Below are positions 17,481 through 26,130 of a DNA stretch of 64,000 nt, piece after piece (positions within the stretch are counted from its first letter, which is position 1; each line of letters opens with the position of its first letter). Under the pieces are notes generated by a model. That model was not told the origin of the DNA. It did no database searches and saw only the letters and a program-made list of their open reading frames with translations. This DNA is from an uncultured Opitutia bacterium (GTDB taxonomy: Bacteria > Verrucomicrobiota > Verrucomicrobiia > Opitutales > UBA953), in the NCBI GenBank assembly GCA_945957395.1, contig CAMFKE010000002.1:336176-400175 (forward strand). Direction: 5' to 3'. The position numbers and the translations under genes are program-made.

Positions 17481-18572
17481 ATGCCCGACGCCGCCACCGA
17501 TTCGCCCGCCACCGCCCTTCCCCGCGCCAAGCCCGGTCGCGGCCCGCGCGTGAAGGCCGTGGAAGGCCCGGCCCCCTTCCCCAACCCTAAAAAGGGCGAG
17601 TTCACCTTCATCGACCTCTTCGCCGGCATCGGCGGCTTCCGCCTCGCCCTGCGCTCCCTCGGAGGCAAATGCGTGTTCACCTCCGAGTGGGACGCCGCCG
17701 CGCAAAAGACCTACGAGGCCAACTTCGGCGACAAGCCCCACGGCGACATCACCAAGATCGATGAAAAGGCAGTTCCCGACCACGATGTGCTCTGCGCAGG
17801 CTTCCCCTGCCAGGCCTTCTCCATCGCCGGCAAGCGCCGCGGCTTCGACGAGACGCGCGGCACCCTCTTCTTCGATGTCGCCCGCATCATCCGCGAGAAA
17901 CGCCCCCGCGTCGTTCTCCTCGAGAACGTCAAGGGACTGGTGAACCACGACAAGGGCCGCACGCTCGCCACCATCCTGCGCGTGCTGCGCGAGGACCTCG
18001 GCTACACCGTGCCCGAGCCCCGCATCGTCAACGCCCGCCACCACGGCGTCCCCCAGAACCGCGAGCGCGTCTTCATCGTCGGCTTCCGCGACGCCGCCGA
18101 CGCCCCCGGCTTCGCCTACCCGTCCAACTCCGCCAAGCGCCCGAAGCTCGCGGACATCCTGGAAGGCGAGACCGTCTCCGCCCGATACTACCTTTCCACC
18201 CAATACCTCGGCTGCCTGCGCGCCCACAAGGACCGCCACGCCGGCAAGGGCAACGGCTTCGGCTTCGAGGTCATCCCGCACGACGGCACGGCCAACGCGA
18301 TCGTCGTGGGCGGCATGGGCAAAGAGCGTAACCTCGTCGTGGATACGCGCCTCACCGACTTCACCCCCGTCACCCGCATCCGCGGCGAAGTGAACCGCGA
18401 GGGACTTCGCCGCATGACGCCCCGCGAGTGGGCTCGCCTGCAGGGATTCCCCGACGCCTACCGCATCGTCTGCGCCGACGCCCAGTCCTACAAGCAGTTC
18501 GGCAACTCCGTCGCCGTGCCCGCCGTGCGAGCCGTCGCCCACGCCCTCCTCTCCGCCGCAAAAATCATCTGA
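17481..18572 (+). CDS. dcm: DNA (cytosine-5-)-methyltransferase
   Basis: The 363-residue enzyme has every core motif of C5-methyltransferases: I FTFIDLFAGIGGF (residues 41-53), IV GFPCQAFSIAG with catalytic Cys110, VI ENVKGL (149-154), VIII GVPQNRERVFIVG, IX RRMTPREWARLQGFP, and X YKQFGNSVAVPAV. It methylates C5 of cytosine in a specific duplex site; the target-recognition region (about 210-290) does not allow me to name the site. No restriction endonuclease gene is adjacent, so it looks solitary. A basic/proline-rich N-terminal segment of about 40 residues precedes motif I. It converges with priA. Confidence 0.92.
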   Translation: MPDAATDSPATALPRAKPGRGPRVKAVEGPAPFPNPKKGEFTFIDLFAGIGGFRLALRSLGGKCVFTSEWDAAAQKTYEANFGDKPHGDITKIDEKAVPDHDVLCAGFPCQAFSIAGKRRGFDETRGTLFFDVARIIREKRPRVVLLENVKGLVNHDKGRTLATILRVLREDLGYTVPEPRIVNARHHGVPQNRERVFIVGFRDAADAPGFAYPSNSAKRPKLADILEGETVSARYYLSTQYLGCLRAHKDRHAGKGNGFGFEVIPHDGTANAIVVGGMGKERNLVVDTRLTDFTPVTRIRGEVNREGLRRMTPREWARLQGFPDAYRIVCADAQSYKQFGNSVAVPAVRAVAHALLSAAKII

Positions 18573-18600
18573 CAGTGGCACAGGCCACTCGGCGCCCTCC

Positions 18601-20850
18601 TCACGAAGTCTCCGTGGGATCGGAGTCGAGGATGTCGACCACCTCGTCGTCGGCAGGGAAGGCGTGGCGCACCTTGAGTATGCAGGGCATGACTCGCGTG
18701 ACGCGGTCGCAGCAGTACCAGATCTGGAACCGATAGTTGTCCTGGATTTTCTCGATGGGGCACGGGGCGGGGCCGCGCAGTTCGAACACGCCTCCCGGAT
18801 GCGCTGCTTCGAGTGCGCGCGCGAACTGCTCGGCGTAGAAGGAGACTTTCTCCGGATTGGGGCCGCGAAAGAGGTGGCGGATGAGGTGGCGGTGCGGCGG
18901 GTAGTCGTACTCGCGCCGCTGCTCCAGCTCGTCCTCCAGGAAGCCCTCGTAGTCGCCCTTCTTCGCATACTGGATGGGGCCGGCCGCCGGCGTCATGGTC
19001 TGAACGATGACCTCACCGGCCAGTCCGCCGCGGCCCGCGCGGCCGGCGACCTGGGTGAGAAGCTGGAAGGTGCGCTCGGCGGCGCGGAAGTCTGGTGCGT
19101 GCAGGGAGATGTCCGCGTCGATGACGGCCGCGAGGGTGACGCCGTGGAAGTCGAGCCCCTTGGCGATCATCTGCGTGCCCAGCAATATATCCAGTTCGTG
19201 ATTACGAAACGCCGTGAGCACGCGGCGAAAGCCGTCCTTTTGCCGCATGGTGTCGGCGTCGATGCGCGCGATGCGCGCCTTCGGGAACAGCTCGCGCAGC
19301 ACATCCTCGGCTCGCTGGGTGCCGTAGCCCTTGTGACGAATCTTGGGGGAACGGCAGGCCGGACACACGGAGGGTGCGCGCTCGGTGTGGTCGCACAGGT
19401 GGCAGCGCAGCGTCTCGTCGGTGCGATGGTAGGTCATCGACACGCTGCAGTGCGGGCACTGAACGACATGCCCGCAGTCCGGGCAGATCACCGCGCGCGC
19501 ATGCCCGCGCCGGTTGAGGAACAGAATGGACTGCTCGCCCTTGTCGAGGCGCTCGCGCAGCGCGATTTCAAGCTCCTTGGAGATGAGCACGGGCCCCTTG
19601 GCCTTCAGCATCTCGCGCTTCATATCCACGATGCGCATGGGCGGCAGCGGCCGGTCGTCCACGCGCTTGGTGAGCCGCACGAGGGCGTATTTGCCGGCGC
19701 GAGCGTTGGCCATGGATTCGAGCGAGGGCGTGGCGGAGCCGAGCACGCACACGGCCTTGTTCAGGCTCGCCCGGTACACGGCGACATCGCGCCCATGGTA
19801 GAAAGGGGTCTCGCCCTGCTTGAACGACGACTCGTGCTCCTCGTCCACCACGACGAGCCTCAGGTTGTTCAACGGCAGGAAAACGGCTGAGCGCGCGCCC
19901 ACGACCACGCGGCACTCGCCGCGCGCCACGGCCATCCAGGCGTCAAAGCGTTCGCCGTCGGAAAGGTGGCTGTGCCACACGACGACGCGCTGCCCTTCCG
20001 TCGCCAGTCGCGCGCGCAGGCGTCCGACCGTCTGCGGCGTGAGCGCCACCTCGGGCACGAGGAACAGAACGGAACCGCCGGCGGCGAGCGCACGGTCGAT
20101 GGCGGCGATGTACACCTCGGTCTTGCCCGCGCCGGTCACGCCGTGCAACAGGATCGTGCGATGAGCCTGCGCGTCGAGCGCCTCGCCGATGACGGCGGCA
20201 GCGGCGGATTGCTCCTCATTGAGCACCGGCGGGGCGCCCGTGGGCCGAACGCCCTCGTCACCGTACGCCTCGCGATCCACGCGCTCGGCGGTCTCGCGCA
20301 GCAACCCCTCCATGACCAGCGCGTCCACCACGCCGCCGGTCACATTCAGCGCGGCCAGCACGGCGTCGCGCTCCACGGGCTCGCCTCGCTCACGAACGAA
20401 CTCGTACACGGCGGCGCGCTTGGGAGAGCGCTTCGAAATTTTCGCCCACGCCTCGGCGTCCGGCACGCGGGCGACTTCCAAGGAGCGACGCAGCACCGGC
20501 TTCACGCCGCGGCGCACGACCGCCGGCAGCACGGACTCCAGCACGGAGTTCATCGGCGCCGCGTAGTAGCCGGAAATCCACGGGATGATTCTGAGCAGGT
20601 CCGGCGTGAGCACCGGCGTCTCATGCACGATCTTCGTGATATCGCGTAATTTCGCCTCGGGAACATCCTCACCCGAGCCAAGCCGCCATACGACGCCGGT
20701 GCGCGTGGTGCGCCCGAGCGGAACGAGGGCGAGCGCACCGGGCACGGCCTTTTCGGCCCACTCGGGCGGCACGCGATAGGCATACGGACGCCCGCCGCCG
20801 TCGAGCGGCAGCACCTCGACCACGCGGGGTTTTTCCGTAAACAAATCCAC
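18601..20850 (-). CDS. priA: Primosomal replication-restart helicase PriA
   Basis: The 749-residue protein has the N-terminal 3'-DNA-end-binding domain (to about residue 110), Walker A GVTGAGKTE (237-245), Walker B VVDEEHE (334-340), and the paired zinc-binding cysteines in CPDCGHVVQCPHCSVSM and CHLCDHTER...CPAC (about 450-500), followed by helicase motifs IV-VI (GTQMIAKGLDFHGVTL, QVAGRAGRG). PriA reloads the replisome at stalled forks. The start is GTG (complement of 20848-20850). It is divergent from the thioredoxin gene with a 96-bp spacer; the convergent dcm ends 28 bp from its stop. Confidence 0.95.
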   Translation of the reverse strand: MDLFTEKPRVVEVLPLDGGGRPYAYRVPPEWAEKAVPGALALVPLGRTTRTGVVWRLGSGEDVPEAKLRDITKIVHETPVLTPDLLRIIPWISGYYAAPMNSVLESVLPAVVRRGVKPVLRRSLEVARVPDAEAWAKISKRSPKRAAVYEFVRERGEPVERDAVLAALNVTGGVVDALVMEGLLRETAERVDREAYGDEGVRPTGAPPVLNEEQSAAAAVIGEALDAQAHRTILLHGVTGAGKTEVYIAAIDRALAAGGSVLFLVPEVALTPQTVGRLRARLATEGQRVVVWHSHLSDGERFDAWMAVARGECRVVVGARSAVFLPLNNLRLVVVDEEHESSFKQGETPFYHGRDVAVYRASLNKAVCVLGSATPSLESMANARAGKYALVRLTKRVDDRPLPPMRIVDMKREMLKAKGPVLISKELEIALRERLDKGEQSILFLNRRGHARAVICPDCGHVVQCPHCSVSMTYHRTDETLRCHLCDHTERAPSVCPACRSPKIRHKGYGTQRAEDVLRELFPKARIARIDADTMRQKDGFRRVLTAFRNHELDILLGTQMIAKGLDFHGVTLAAVIDADISLHAPDFRAAERTFQLLTQVAGRAGRGGLAGEVIVQTMTPAAGPIQYAKKGDYEGFLEDELEQRREYDYPPHRHLIRHLFRGPNPEKVSFYAEQFARALEAAHPGGVFELRGPAPCPIEKIQDNYRFQIWYCCDRVTRVMPCILKVRHAFPADDEVVDILDSDPTETS

Positions 20851-20946
20851 GCGCGAATGACGCCCGTTGAGCGCTCAGCCGCCAAGCCGGAAAACGGTTT
20901 GGCATCACGCATTCCTTGGGTCACATTGGGCGCCCCATCCATTAAC

Positions 20947-21453
20947 ATGAAAAAGAACCTGCTTCTGATTTCGCTGCTGTCACTCATCGCCGCCCCCGTT
21001 TTCGCGGACGACAAGCCCCCGGCGAAACAAACCGAAACCGCCAAGGATGAATCCGGCTGGTATACCGACTACGCGGAGGCGCAAAAGGCGGCTCGCAAGG
21101 CAAAGAAGCCCATCATCATGCTCTTCACCGGATCCGATTGGTGCGGTTGGTGCATCAAGCTTGAGCGTCAAATCCTAAGCAAAGATGAGTTCAAAACCTG
21201 GTCGGAGAAGAAGGCCGTGCTCTTCAAGGCGGACTTCCCCAAGAAAAAGAAACCCGCGGCCGAAATCGCCCGGCAAAACGAAACCCTCGCGCAGAAATTC
21301 GGAATCCAAGGGTACCCGTCCGTCATCGTCACCGATGCTCACGGCAAAGTTCTTGGAAACACCGGATACCAGGACATGACCCCCGACAAATACACCGCCC
21401 ACCTGGACGAGATCATCGCAGGAAAATCCAAGAAAAAATCCGCTCACAAGTAG
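20947..21453 (+). CDS. Exported thioredoxin-family protein
   Basis: The 168-residue protein starts at ATG 20947, where a clean signal peptide begins (MKKNLLLISLLSLIAAPVFA, cleavage after residue 20). The mature part has the thioredoxin fold: a TGSDWCGWCIKLERQI active site (CGWC, residues 66-69) and the cis-proline region GYPSVIVTD. It resembles periplasmic DsbD-gamma/thioredoxin_7-type reductases, so a role in disulfide reduction in the periplasm is likely. The C-terminus is lysine-rich (KSKKKSAHK). An in-frame extension to 20857 would hide the signal peptide and was not used. Confidence 0.88.
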   Translation: MKKNLLLISLLSLIAAPVFADDKPPAKQTETAKDESGWYTDYAEAQKAARKAKKPIIMLFTGSDWCGWCIKLERQILSKDEFKTWSEKKAVLFKADFPKKKKPAAEIARQNETLAQKFGIQGYPSVIVTDAHGKVLGNTGYQDMTPDKYTAHLDEIIAGKSKKKSAHK

Positions 21454-21477
21454 GCGGGCGTCTGACGCTCCAAAACG

Positions 21478-21510
21478 AAAAGGCCCGCCGGATATCCGGC
21501 GGGCCCTTTT
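21478..21510. terminator. Bidirectional terminator between thioredoxin gene and rplT
   Basis: A perfect palindromic hairpin with AAAA on one side and TTTT on the other lies between the convergent stops at 21453 and 21533, so it can serve both strands. Confidence 0.88.
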
Positions 21511-21532
21511 GTGTCGGTTCAAACCGGCTCGC

Positions 21533-21889
21533 TTACGCGAGGGCGGCCTTGGCCTTGCCAACGACGGCCTCGAAGGCGGCGGCGTCGTGGATGGCGAGCT
21601 CGCTCAGCGACTTGCGGTCGAGGGCGATGTTGGCCTTGGACAGACCCTGGATGAGGCGGCTGTAGGTGATGCCGAGAGGACGGCAGGCGGCGTTGATACG
21701 CACGATCCAGAGCTGACGGAATTCCGTCTTCTTTTCGCGGCGGTCGCGGTAAGCGAACTTCTGCGCGCGTTCGACGGCGTCGCGGGCCTCTACATAGAGG
21801 CGGGACTTGTTGCCGAAGTAACCCTTGGCGAGCTTCAGCGTGCGCTTGCGGCGGGCGCGAGTCGCGGGGGCGTTGGTGACACGAGGCAT
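21533..21889 (-). CDS. rplT: 50S ribosomal protein L20
   Basis: The 118-residue basic protein has the L20 pattern (RVTNAPATRARRKRTLKLAKG, YFGNKSRLYVEARDAVERA, RQLWIVRINAACRPLGITYS). L20 binds 23S rRNA early in 50S assembly and in other bacteria also represses its own operon. It is the second gene of a rpmI-rplT pair; infC, normally first in that operon, points the other way here. Confidence 0.97.
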   Translation of the reverse strand: MPRVTNAPATRARRKRTLKLAKGYFGNKSRLYVEARDAVERAQKFAYRDRREKKTEFRQLWIVRINAACRPLGITYSRLIQGLSKANIALDRKSLSELAIHDAAAFEAVVGKAKAALA

Positions 21890-21977
21890 GTTGTGTTTCT
21901 CCTGTAGTTTTGATGACCGTCGGGCCGCCTAAAAAGATCGCCCGATGGGTCGGATTGGATGTCTGGGCCTTTGCGGA

Positions 21978-22169
21978 TTACGCGAAGGGCATCGCGGACT
22001 TGAGGGTCTTTTCAAAGCCCTCGTCCACGCGCTTGTCCTGGCCGTTGCGGCGCTTCGACTTGGTCGACTTGAAGCGGAGCAGGTGGCCGGAGTTGGGGGA
22101 ACGGCGCATCAGCTTGCCCGAAGCCGTCAGCTTGAAGCGCTTGGCGATGGATTTCTTGGTTTTTTGCAT
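21978..22169 (-). CDS. rpmI: 50S ribosomal protein L35
   Basis: The 63-residue, very basic protein begins MQKTKKSIAKRFKLTASGKL and contains RRSPNSGHLLRFKSTKSKR, the L35 signature. The start ATG at 22169 has GAGGG about 10 nt upstream on the minus strand. It sits 88 bp ahead of rplT on the same strand and is presumably cotranscribed with it. It lies inside a longer open frame and is easily overlooked. Confidence 0.93.
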   Translation of the reverse strand: MQKTKKSIAKRFKLTASGKLMRRSPNSGHLLRFKSTKSKRRNGQDKRVDEGFEKTLKSAMPFA

Positions 22170-22307
22170 GGTGAATCCCTCTTGAAGAGGGGCGGCGAAG
22201 AAAGAACCCGCGCCGGCCTCTGTAAAGCGTTTTCCCGGCTTTTTTCCCAAAAAAATCACCGGCGGCCGAATTTGCCGGCGGCCATCGCCCGAGCTTCCCT
22301 TCGGCGC

Positions 22308-22790
22308 ATGATTCAGACCGGAACCCGACCCGACCTCGCCATCCCCGTCAAGGCCCTCGTCGAGGGCGCCGCCCATGAGACCACCTTGGGCGAACTTATC
22401 GCGGGAGCCCGCGCGGTCGTGTCCGTCTACATGCGCAACAACACCAGCGCCTGCGACCGGCAGACCGCCTCGCTGGCCGCCCACTCCGAGGAGTTCGCCC
22501 GGCGCGGCTGGCGCGTGGTGGCGGTGAGCCGCGACACCTGCGCCTCGCACGCCAAGTACGCCGCCAAGCTCGGCCTGACCTTCACCCTCGTGTCCGACCC
22601 CGAGGACAAAATCTCCCGCGCCTTCGACGCCATCGTCGAAAAATCCATGTACGGCAAAAAGTACCTGGGCCCGGCGCGCGCCGCCTACCTCATCTCGTCC
22701 GACGGCACGGTGCTGGGCGTGATCCCAAAGGTGGACGCCCCCAACCACGCCCGCCAGGCACTGGACGCCATCGACGCCCTGCCCGCCTGA
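22308..22790 (+). CDS. Bcp-type peroxiredoxin
   Basis: The 160-residue AhpC/TSA-fold protein resembles thiol peroxidases of the Bcp/PrxQ class: RPDLAIPVKALVEGAAHETTLGEL, then NNTSACDRQTASLAAHSEEF with the likely peroxidatic Cys49 (the family normally shows NTPGCTxE here), then VVAVSRDTCASHAKYAAKLGLTFTLVSDPEDKIS and a C-terminal AAYLISSDGTVLGV. Cys78 is an additional cysteine. It would reduce hydroperoxides with thioredoxin. It lies between the divergent rpmI and infC, interrupting the usual infC-rpmI-rplT order. Confidence 0.85.
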   Translation: MIQTGTRPDLAIPVKALVEGAAHETTLGELIAGARAVVSVYMRNNTSACDRQTASLAAHSEEFARRGWRVVAVSRDTCASHAKYAAKLGLTFTLVSDPEDKISRAFDAIVEKSMYGKKYLGPARAAYLISSDGTVLGVIPKVDAPNHARQALDAIDALPA

Positions 22791-22900
22791 GGCCGGCCAA
22801 GTGGGCCGGAGCGCCCGCAGCTTTTTATGGGATAAAGGATTGAACAGCCCTTCGCCCCGCCTAAATCGGACGGCCTACTTAGGAAAACACGCGTCACTGA

Positions 22901-23617
22901 ATGGCCATCCCCAATAGCTCCGGCGGCAACCGTCCGCCCTTCTCCGGCGGCAACCGCCCCCCCTTCGCCGGCGGCAACCGCCCCGCCTCCGGCCCCAACC
23001 GCGGCCCCAATCGCGGCCCCCGCGCCCCGCGCGAGGAGGCCCACCGCCGCAACGACCGCATCCGCGTTCCCGAAGTGCGCGTCGTCGGCCCTGCCGGCCA
23101 GCAGCTCGGCGTGATGGACACGCTCAAGGCGCTCAACCTCGCCCGCGATTGCGACATGGACCTGGTGGAAATCGCCCCCACGGCCGTGCCCCCAGTCTGC
23201 AAAATCTGCAACTACGGCAAGTTCCTCTACGAGGAGTCCAAGAAGCAGCAGCAGCAGAAGCAGGCCACCACCAAGATGAAGGAGGTCAAGATGCGCCCGC
23301 GTTGCGACATCCACGACCTCATGATCAAGGTGAAGCGCGGTGAAAACTTCCTCTTCCACGGCAACAAGGTGAAGCTCACCCTCCAGTTCCGTTACCGCGA
23401 ACTCGAGCACCCCGAGGTAGGCTACGACATGATCAACAAGGCCATCGACGAGCTGCGCCACATCGGCACCCCCGACAACAAGCCCGTGCTGCAGGGCCGC
23501 TCGATGACCGTCACCATCACCCCGCTGCCTCAGAACAAGCGCAAGCTCATCCACAACGAGGCCCCGGGCGCCGAGGACGCGGAGGACGATTCCGACATCG
23601 GAGACGACGAGGAATAA
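22901..23617 (+). CDS. infC: Translation initiation factor IF-3 with low-complexity N-terminus
   Basis: The 238-residue protein has a complete IF-3 N-domain ([40 protein letters not shown]), a lysine/glutamine linker and the C-domain ([19 protein letters not shown], ...[14 protein letters not shown]). IF-3 prevents premature 50S joining and proofreads the start codon. A 45-residue N-terminal extension repeats GGNRPPF-like units (three copies) followed by [11 protein letters not shown]; the C-terminus is acidic ([14 protein letters not shown]). The start codon is ordinary ATG, not the AUU used for autoregulation in enterics. It reads away from rpmI-rplT. No strong Shine-Dalgarno is visible. 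Confidence 0.95.
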   Translation: MAIPNSSGGNRPPFSGGNRPPFAGGNRPASGPNRGPNRGPRAPREEAHRRNDRIRVPEVRVVGPAGQQLGVMDTLKALNLARDCDMDLVEIAPTAVPPVCKICNYGKFLYEESKKQQQQKQATTKMKEVKMRPRCDIHDLMIKVKRGENFLFHGNKVKLTLQFRYRELEHPEVGYDMINKAIDELRHIGTPDNKPVLQGRSMTVTITPLPQNKRKLIHNEAPGAEDAEDDSDIGDDEE

Positions 23618-23693
23618 TCTTCCCGCCCCCCCCTGCCCCACCAAGGACGCGCGGCCGGAAACCGCGCGTTCTCAATTTCCAACGCCCAGCCCC

Positions 23694-24770
23694 ATGTCAG
23701 GTCACCCCCTCCGCCGGCTCGCGCCGCTCATGCTCGCCGCCATCGCCGCGTTGCCGGCCTCCCTTGGCGCGCAAAACATCAACCTGGGGGACGCCCTCGG
23801 TCGGTGGGGCTACGGGGATGATTCCGTCAAGGCGGACAACCTCGCCCGATGGGACATGAAGGGCTTCTCGGTGCGCGCCGAAAAGAACCGCGCCTTCGTG
23901 GAGCTCGGCGGAGTCAAGGTCTACCTCGGCGCGGCCGTCGTCGAAAGCAACGGCCGCATGTTCGTCGCCAAAAGGGACTTCGACAAGACCATCGCGCCCG
24001 TGCTGGCGCCGCAGGCCGTATCCGTCCCCCATATACGCACCATCGTGCTCGACCCCGGACACGGCGGCAAGGACCCGGGCAACCTCAACAAGCGCATGGG
24101 CCTGACCGAGAAAACCCTGGCGCTGGATGTGACCAAGCGGCTGAAGGCCATCCTGGAGGCCAAGGGATACCGCGTGCTGATCACGCGCACGCGGGACACC
24201 TATGTCGAGCTGGAGGACCGCACCGCCTACGCCAACCGGGCCAAGGCCGACCTCTTCCTCAGCATCCACTTCAACGGCGCCGAATCCACTTCCGCCGCCG
24301 GCCTCGAGACCTACTGCCTCACCCCCGCGGGACAGTATTCCACCAACGACGCGCGCCGCTCGGCCGGAAACACCGGCGCCGAAGCCGGCAACGCGCACGA
24401 TCGCTGGAACATCCTGCTGGGCTACTATGTGCAAAAGACCCTTGTGGATAAGCTCGAGGGCGAAGACCGCGGCGTGCGCCGGGCGCGCTTCAAGGTGCTT
24501 TGCGACCTGGCTTGCCCGGGAGTGCTCGTGGAGTGCGGCTACCTGAACAACCCCGCCGAAGCCGCCAACATCGCCAGCCCGGTGTACCGCGAGAAGATCG
24601 CGCAAAGCCTCGCCGACTCCGTCGCGATTTTCCACGCGCGCGTTTACAAGCTGGCCCGCAAGACCTCCACGCCGCCCCCGCAGGCGAAGCCGAAGGAGAC
24701 CGCCCCCTCGGCGCCCGCCCGCCCCCGCTCCCCGCTCTCCCCCTCCGAATCCTCCGTCACGCGCCGATAG
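23694..24770 (+). CDS. N-acetylmuramoyl-L-alanine amidase (Amidase_3)
   Basis: The 358-residue exported zinc amidase cuts the bond between MurNAc and the peptide stem of peptidoglycan. A signal peptide ends near residue 26 (LPASLGAQ). A short N-terminal module (residues 30-105) precedes the catalytic domain: TIVLDPGHGGKDPG (His123), LTEKTLALDV (Glu139), LSIHFNGAES (His192) and GVLVECGYLNNPAE (catalytic Glu280). The tail is proline/serine-rich with TPPPQAKPKETAPSAPARP. It probably acts in daughter-cell separation. It follows infC by 76 bp and may be cotranscribed. Confidence 0.92.
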   Translation: MSGHPLRRLAPLMLAAIAALPASLGAQNINLGDALGRWGYGDDSVKADNLARWDMKGFSVRAEKNRAFVELGGVKVYLGAAVVESNGRMFVAKRDFDKTIAPVLAPQAVSVPHIRTIVLDPGHGGKDPGNLNKRMGLTEKTLALDVTKRLKAILEAKGYRVLITRTRDTYVELEDRTAYANRAKADLFLSIHFNGAESTSAAGLETYCLTPAGQYSTNDARRSAGNTGAEAGNAHDRWNILLGYYVQKTLVDKLEGEDRGVRRARFKVLCDLACPGVLVECGYLNNPAEAANIASPVYREKIAQSLADSVAIFHARVYKLARKTSTPPPQAKPKETAPSAPARPRSPLSPSESSVTRR

Positions 24771-24845
24771 GGCGCCGGCGGCTCATTCGACGGCAGTCCG
24801 GAGAGGAACAAGGCGAAGGAAAACGCCCCCCAACACGCGCCCGGC

Positions 24846-26120
24846 ATGCCGCTTCGATTTTTCAAAAAAACCTCGGACGACCTGGTCGAATCCGCCCTGC
24901 GCTGCGTGCTGGTCACGCCCCTGGCGATCGCCGCCGGCTCCGCCTCGGCGCTTTTCCTGCTCACGCTCGAGGCCGTCACGCAGACCCGATTCAGCCACCC
25001 CTGGCTGCTCTGGACGCTCCCGCTATGCGGGCTGCTCACCGTCGCGCTCTACCGGTTTTGCGACCGCTCAGGGCGCGGCAACAACCTCATCCTCGACGAG
25101 ATTCACGCGCCCGGCGGAGGAGTCCCCCTGCGCCTGACGCCCCTCGTGCTGCTGGGCACGCTCATCACCCACCTCGGCGGCGGCTCCGCAGGACGCGAAG
25201 GCACGGCCGTGCAGATGGGCGGAGGCCTCGCGGGCGGCTGGGCTCGCGCCCTGCGACTCAACCACGAGCGCACGCGCCTCATGCTCATGGCGGGCGTCGC
25301 CGCCGGATTCGGCGCCGTCTTCGGCACCCCTCTCGCCGGCGCGGTCTTCGCGCTCGAGGTCCTCACGACCGGCACGCTCGCCTACGAGGCCATCCTGCCC
25401 TGCCTCGTGGCCGCCTACGCCGGCGACTTCACCGCGCGTTCCCTGGGGGCGCACCACACGCACATCGCCGTCATGATACCCGAAGGGCTCGACCGCACCG
25501 GAGCGTTCGCCGCGCTGCTTCTCAAGAGCCTGGCGGCCGGCGCCGTGTTCGGGCTGGGAGCCGCGTTCTTTTCCGGGTTCCTGCACAAGGCGGGAGAAAC
25601 CTACAGGCGGCTGATTCCTAACGCGTGGCTGCGCATCGTCGCGGGAGCGACCCTTGTGATAGCGCTCGCGCTCGCGCTGGATACGCGCGCCTACCTGGGC
25701 ATCGGCGTGCACGACCAAATCCCCGGCGAAACACAGGTGGCGTGCATCAAGACGGCCTTCGTCGCCGGCGGCGTGGGTGCGTTCGCCTGGTTCTGGAAAA
25801 CCGTCTTCACGGGCATCACCCTCGGCGCCGGATTCAAGGGCGGCGAGGTCACCCCGCTCTTCTTCGTCGGCGCATGCCTGGGCAACGCGCTGGCCGCCCC
25901 CCTCGGCATGCCGGTGGATTTCGCCGCCGCGCTCGGCTTCGTCGCCGTGTTCGCCGGCGCCGCCAACACGCCGATGGCGGGCACCCTTCTGGGCATCGAG
26001 CTCTTCGGCGGCGAATTCGCGCCTTTCCTTGCCGCCGCATGCTTCGCCGCCTACAAGCTCAGCGGCGCCCGGGGCATCTACCAAGCCCAGCGACACGGCA
26101 CCGACAAATCCCTGGCCTGA
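24846..26120 (+). CDS. ClC-family chloride channel or transporter
   Basis: The 424-residue polytopic membrane protein has ClC signatures: GGGSAGREGTAVQMGGGLAG (about residues 114-133, with the gating-type glutamate in GREG) and FKGGEVTPLFFVGACLGNA (about 333-351). About ten hydrophobic segments span the length. It moves chloride or another halide (in some relatives fluoride) across the inner membrane. The canonical GREGP reads GREGT here. It starts 75 bp after the amidase stop, and the next gene starts 10 bp after its stop. Confidence 0.9.
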   Translation: MPLRFFKKTSDDLVESALRCVLVTPLAIAAGSASALFLLTLEAVTQTRFSHPWLLWTLPLCGLLTVALYRFCDRSGRGNNLILDEIHAPGGGVPLRLTPLVLLGTLITHLGGGSAGREGTAVQMGGGLAGGWARALRLNHERTRLMLMAGVAAGFGAVFGTPLAGAVFALEVLTTGTLAYEAILPCLVAAYAGDFTARSLGAHHTHIAVMIPEGLDRTGAFAALLLKSLAAGAVFGLGAAFFSGFLHKAGETYRRLIPNAWLRIVAGATLVIALALALDTRAYLGIGVHDQIPGETQVACIKTAFVAGGVGAFAWFWKTVFTGITLGAGFKGGEVTPLFFVGACLGNALAAPLGMPVDFAAALGFVAVFAGAANTPMAGTLLGIELFGGEFAPFLAAACFAAYKLSGARGIYQAQRHGTDKSLA

Positions 26121-26130
26121 TCCCCCTCCC

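Noticed and set aside
22793..22826. Possible terminator after the Bcp-like peroxiredoxin gene
   Set aside because: A 6-bp CCGGCC/GGCCGG stem with the T-run 12 nt away is too weak to call.
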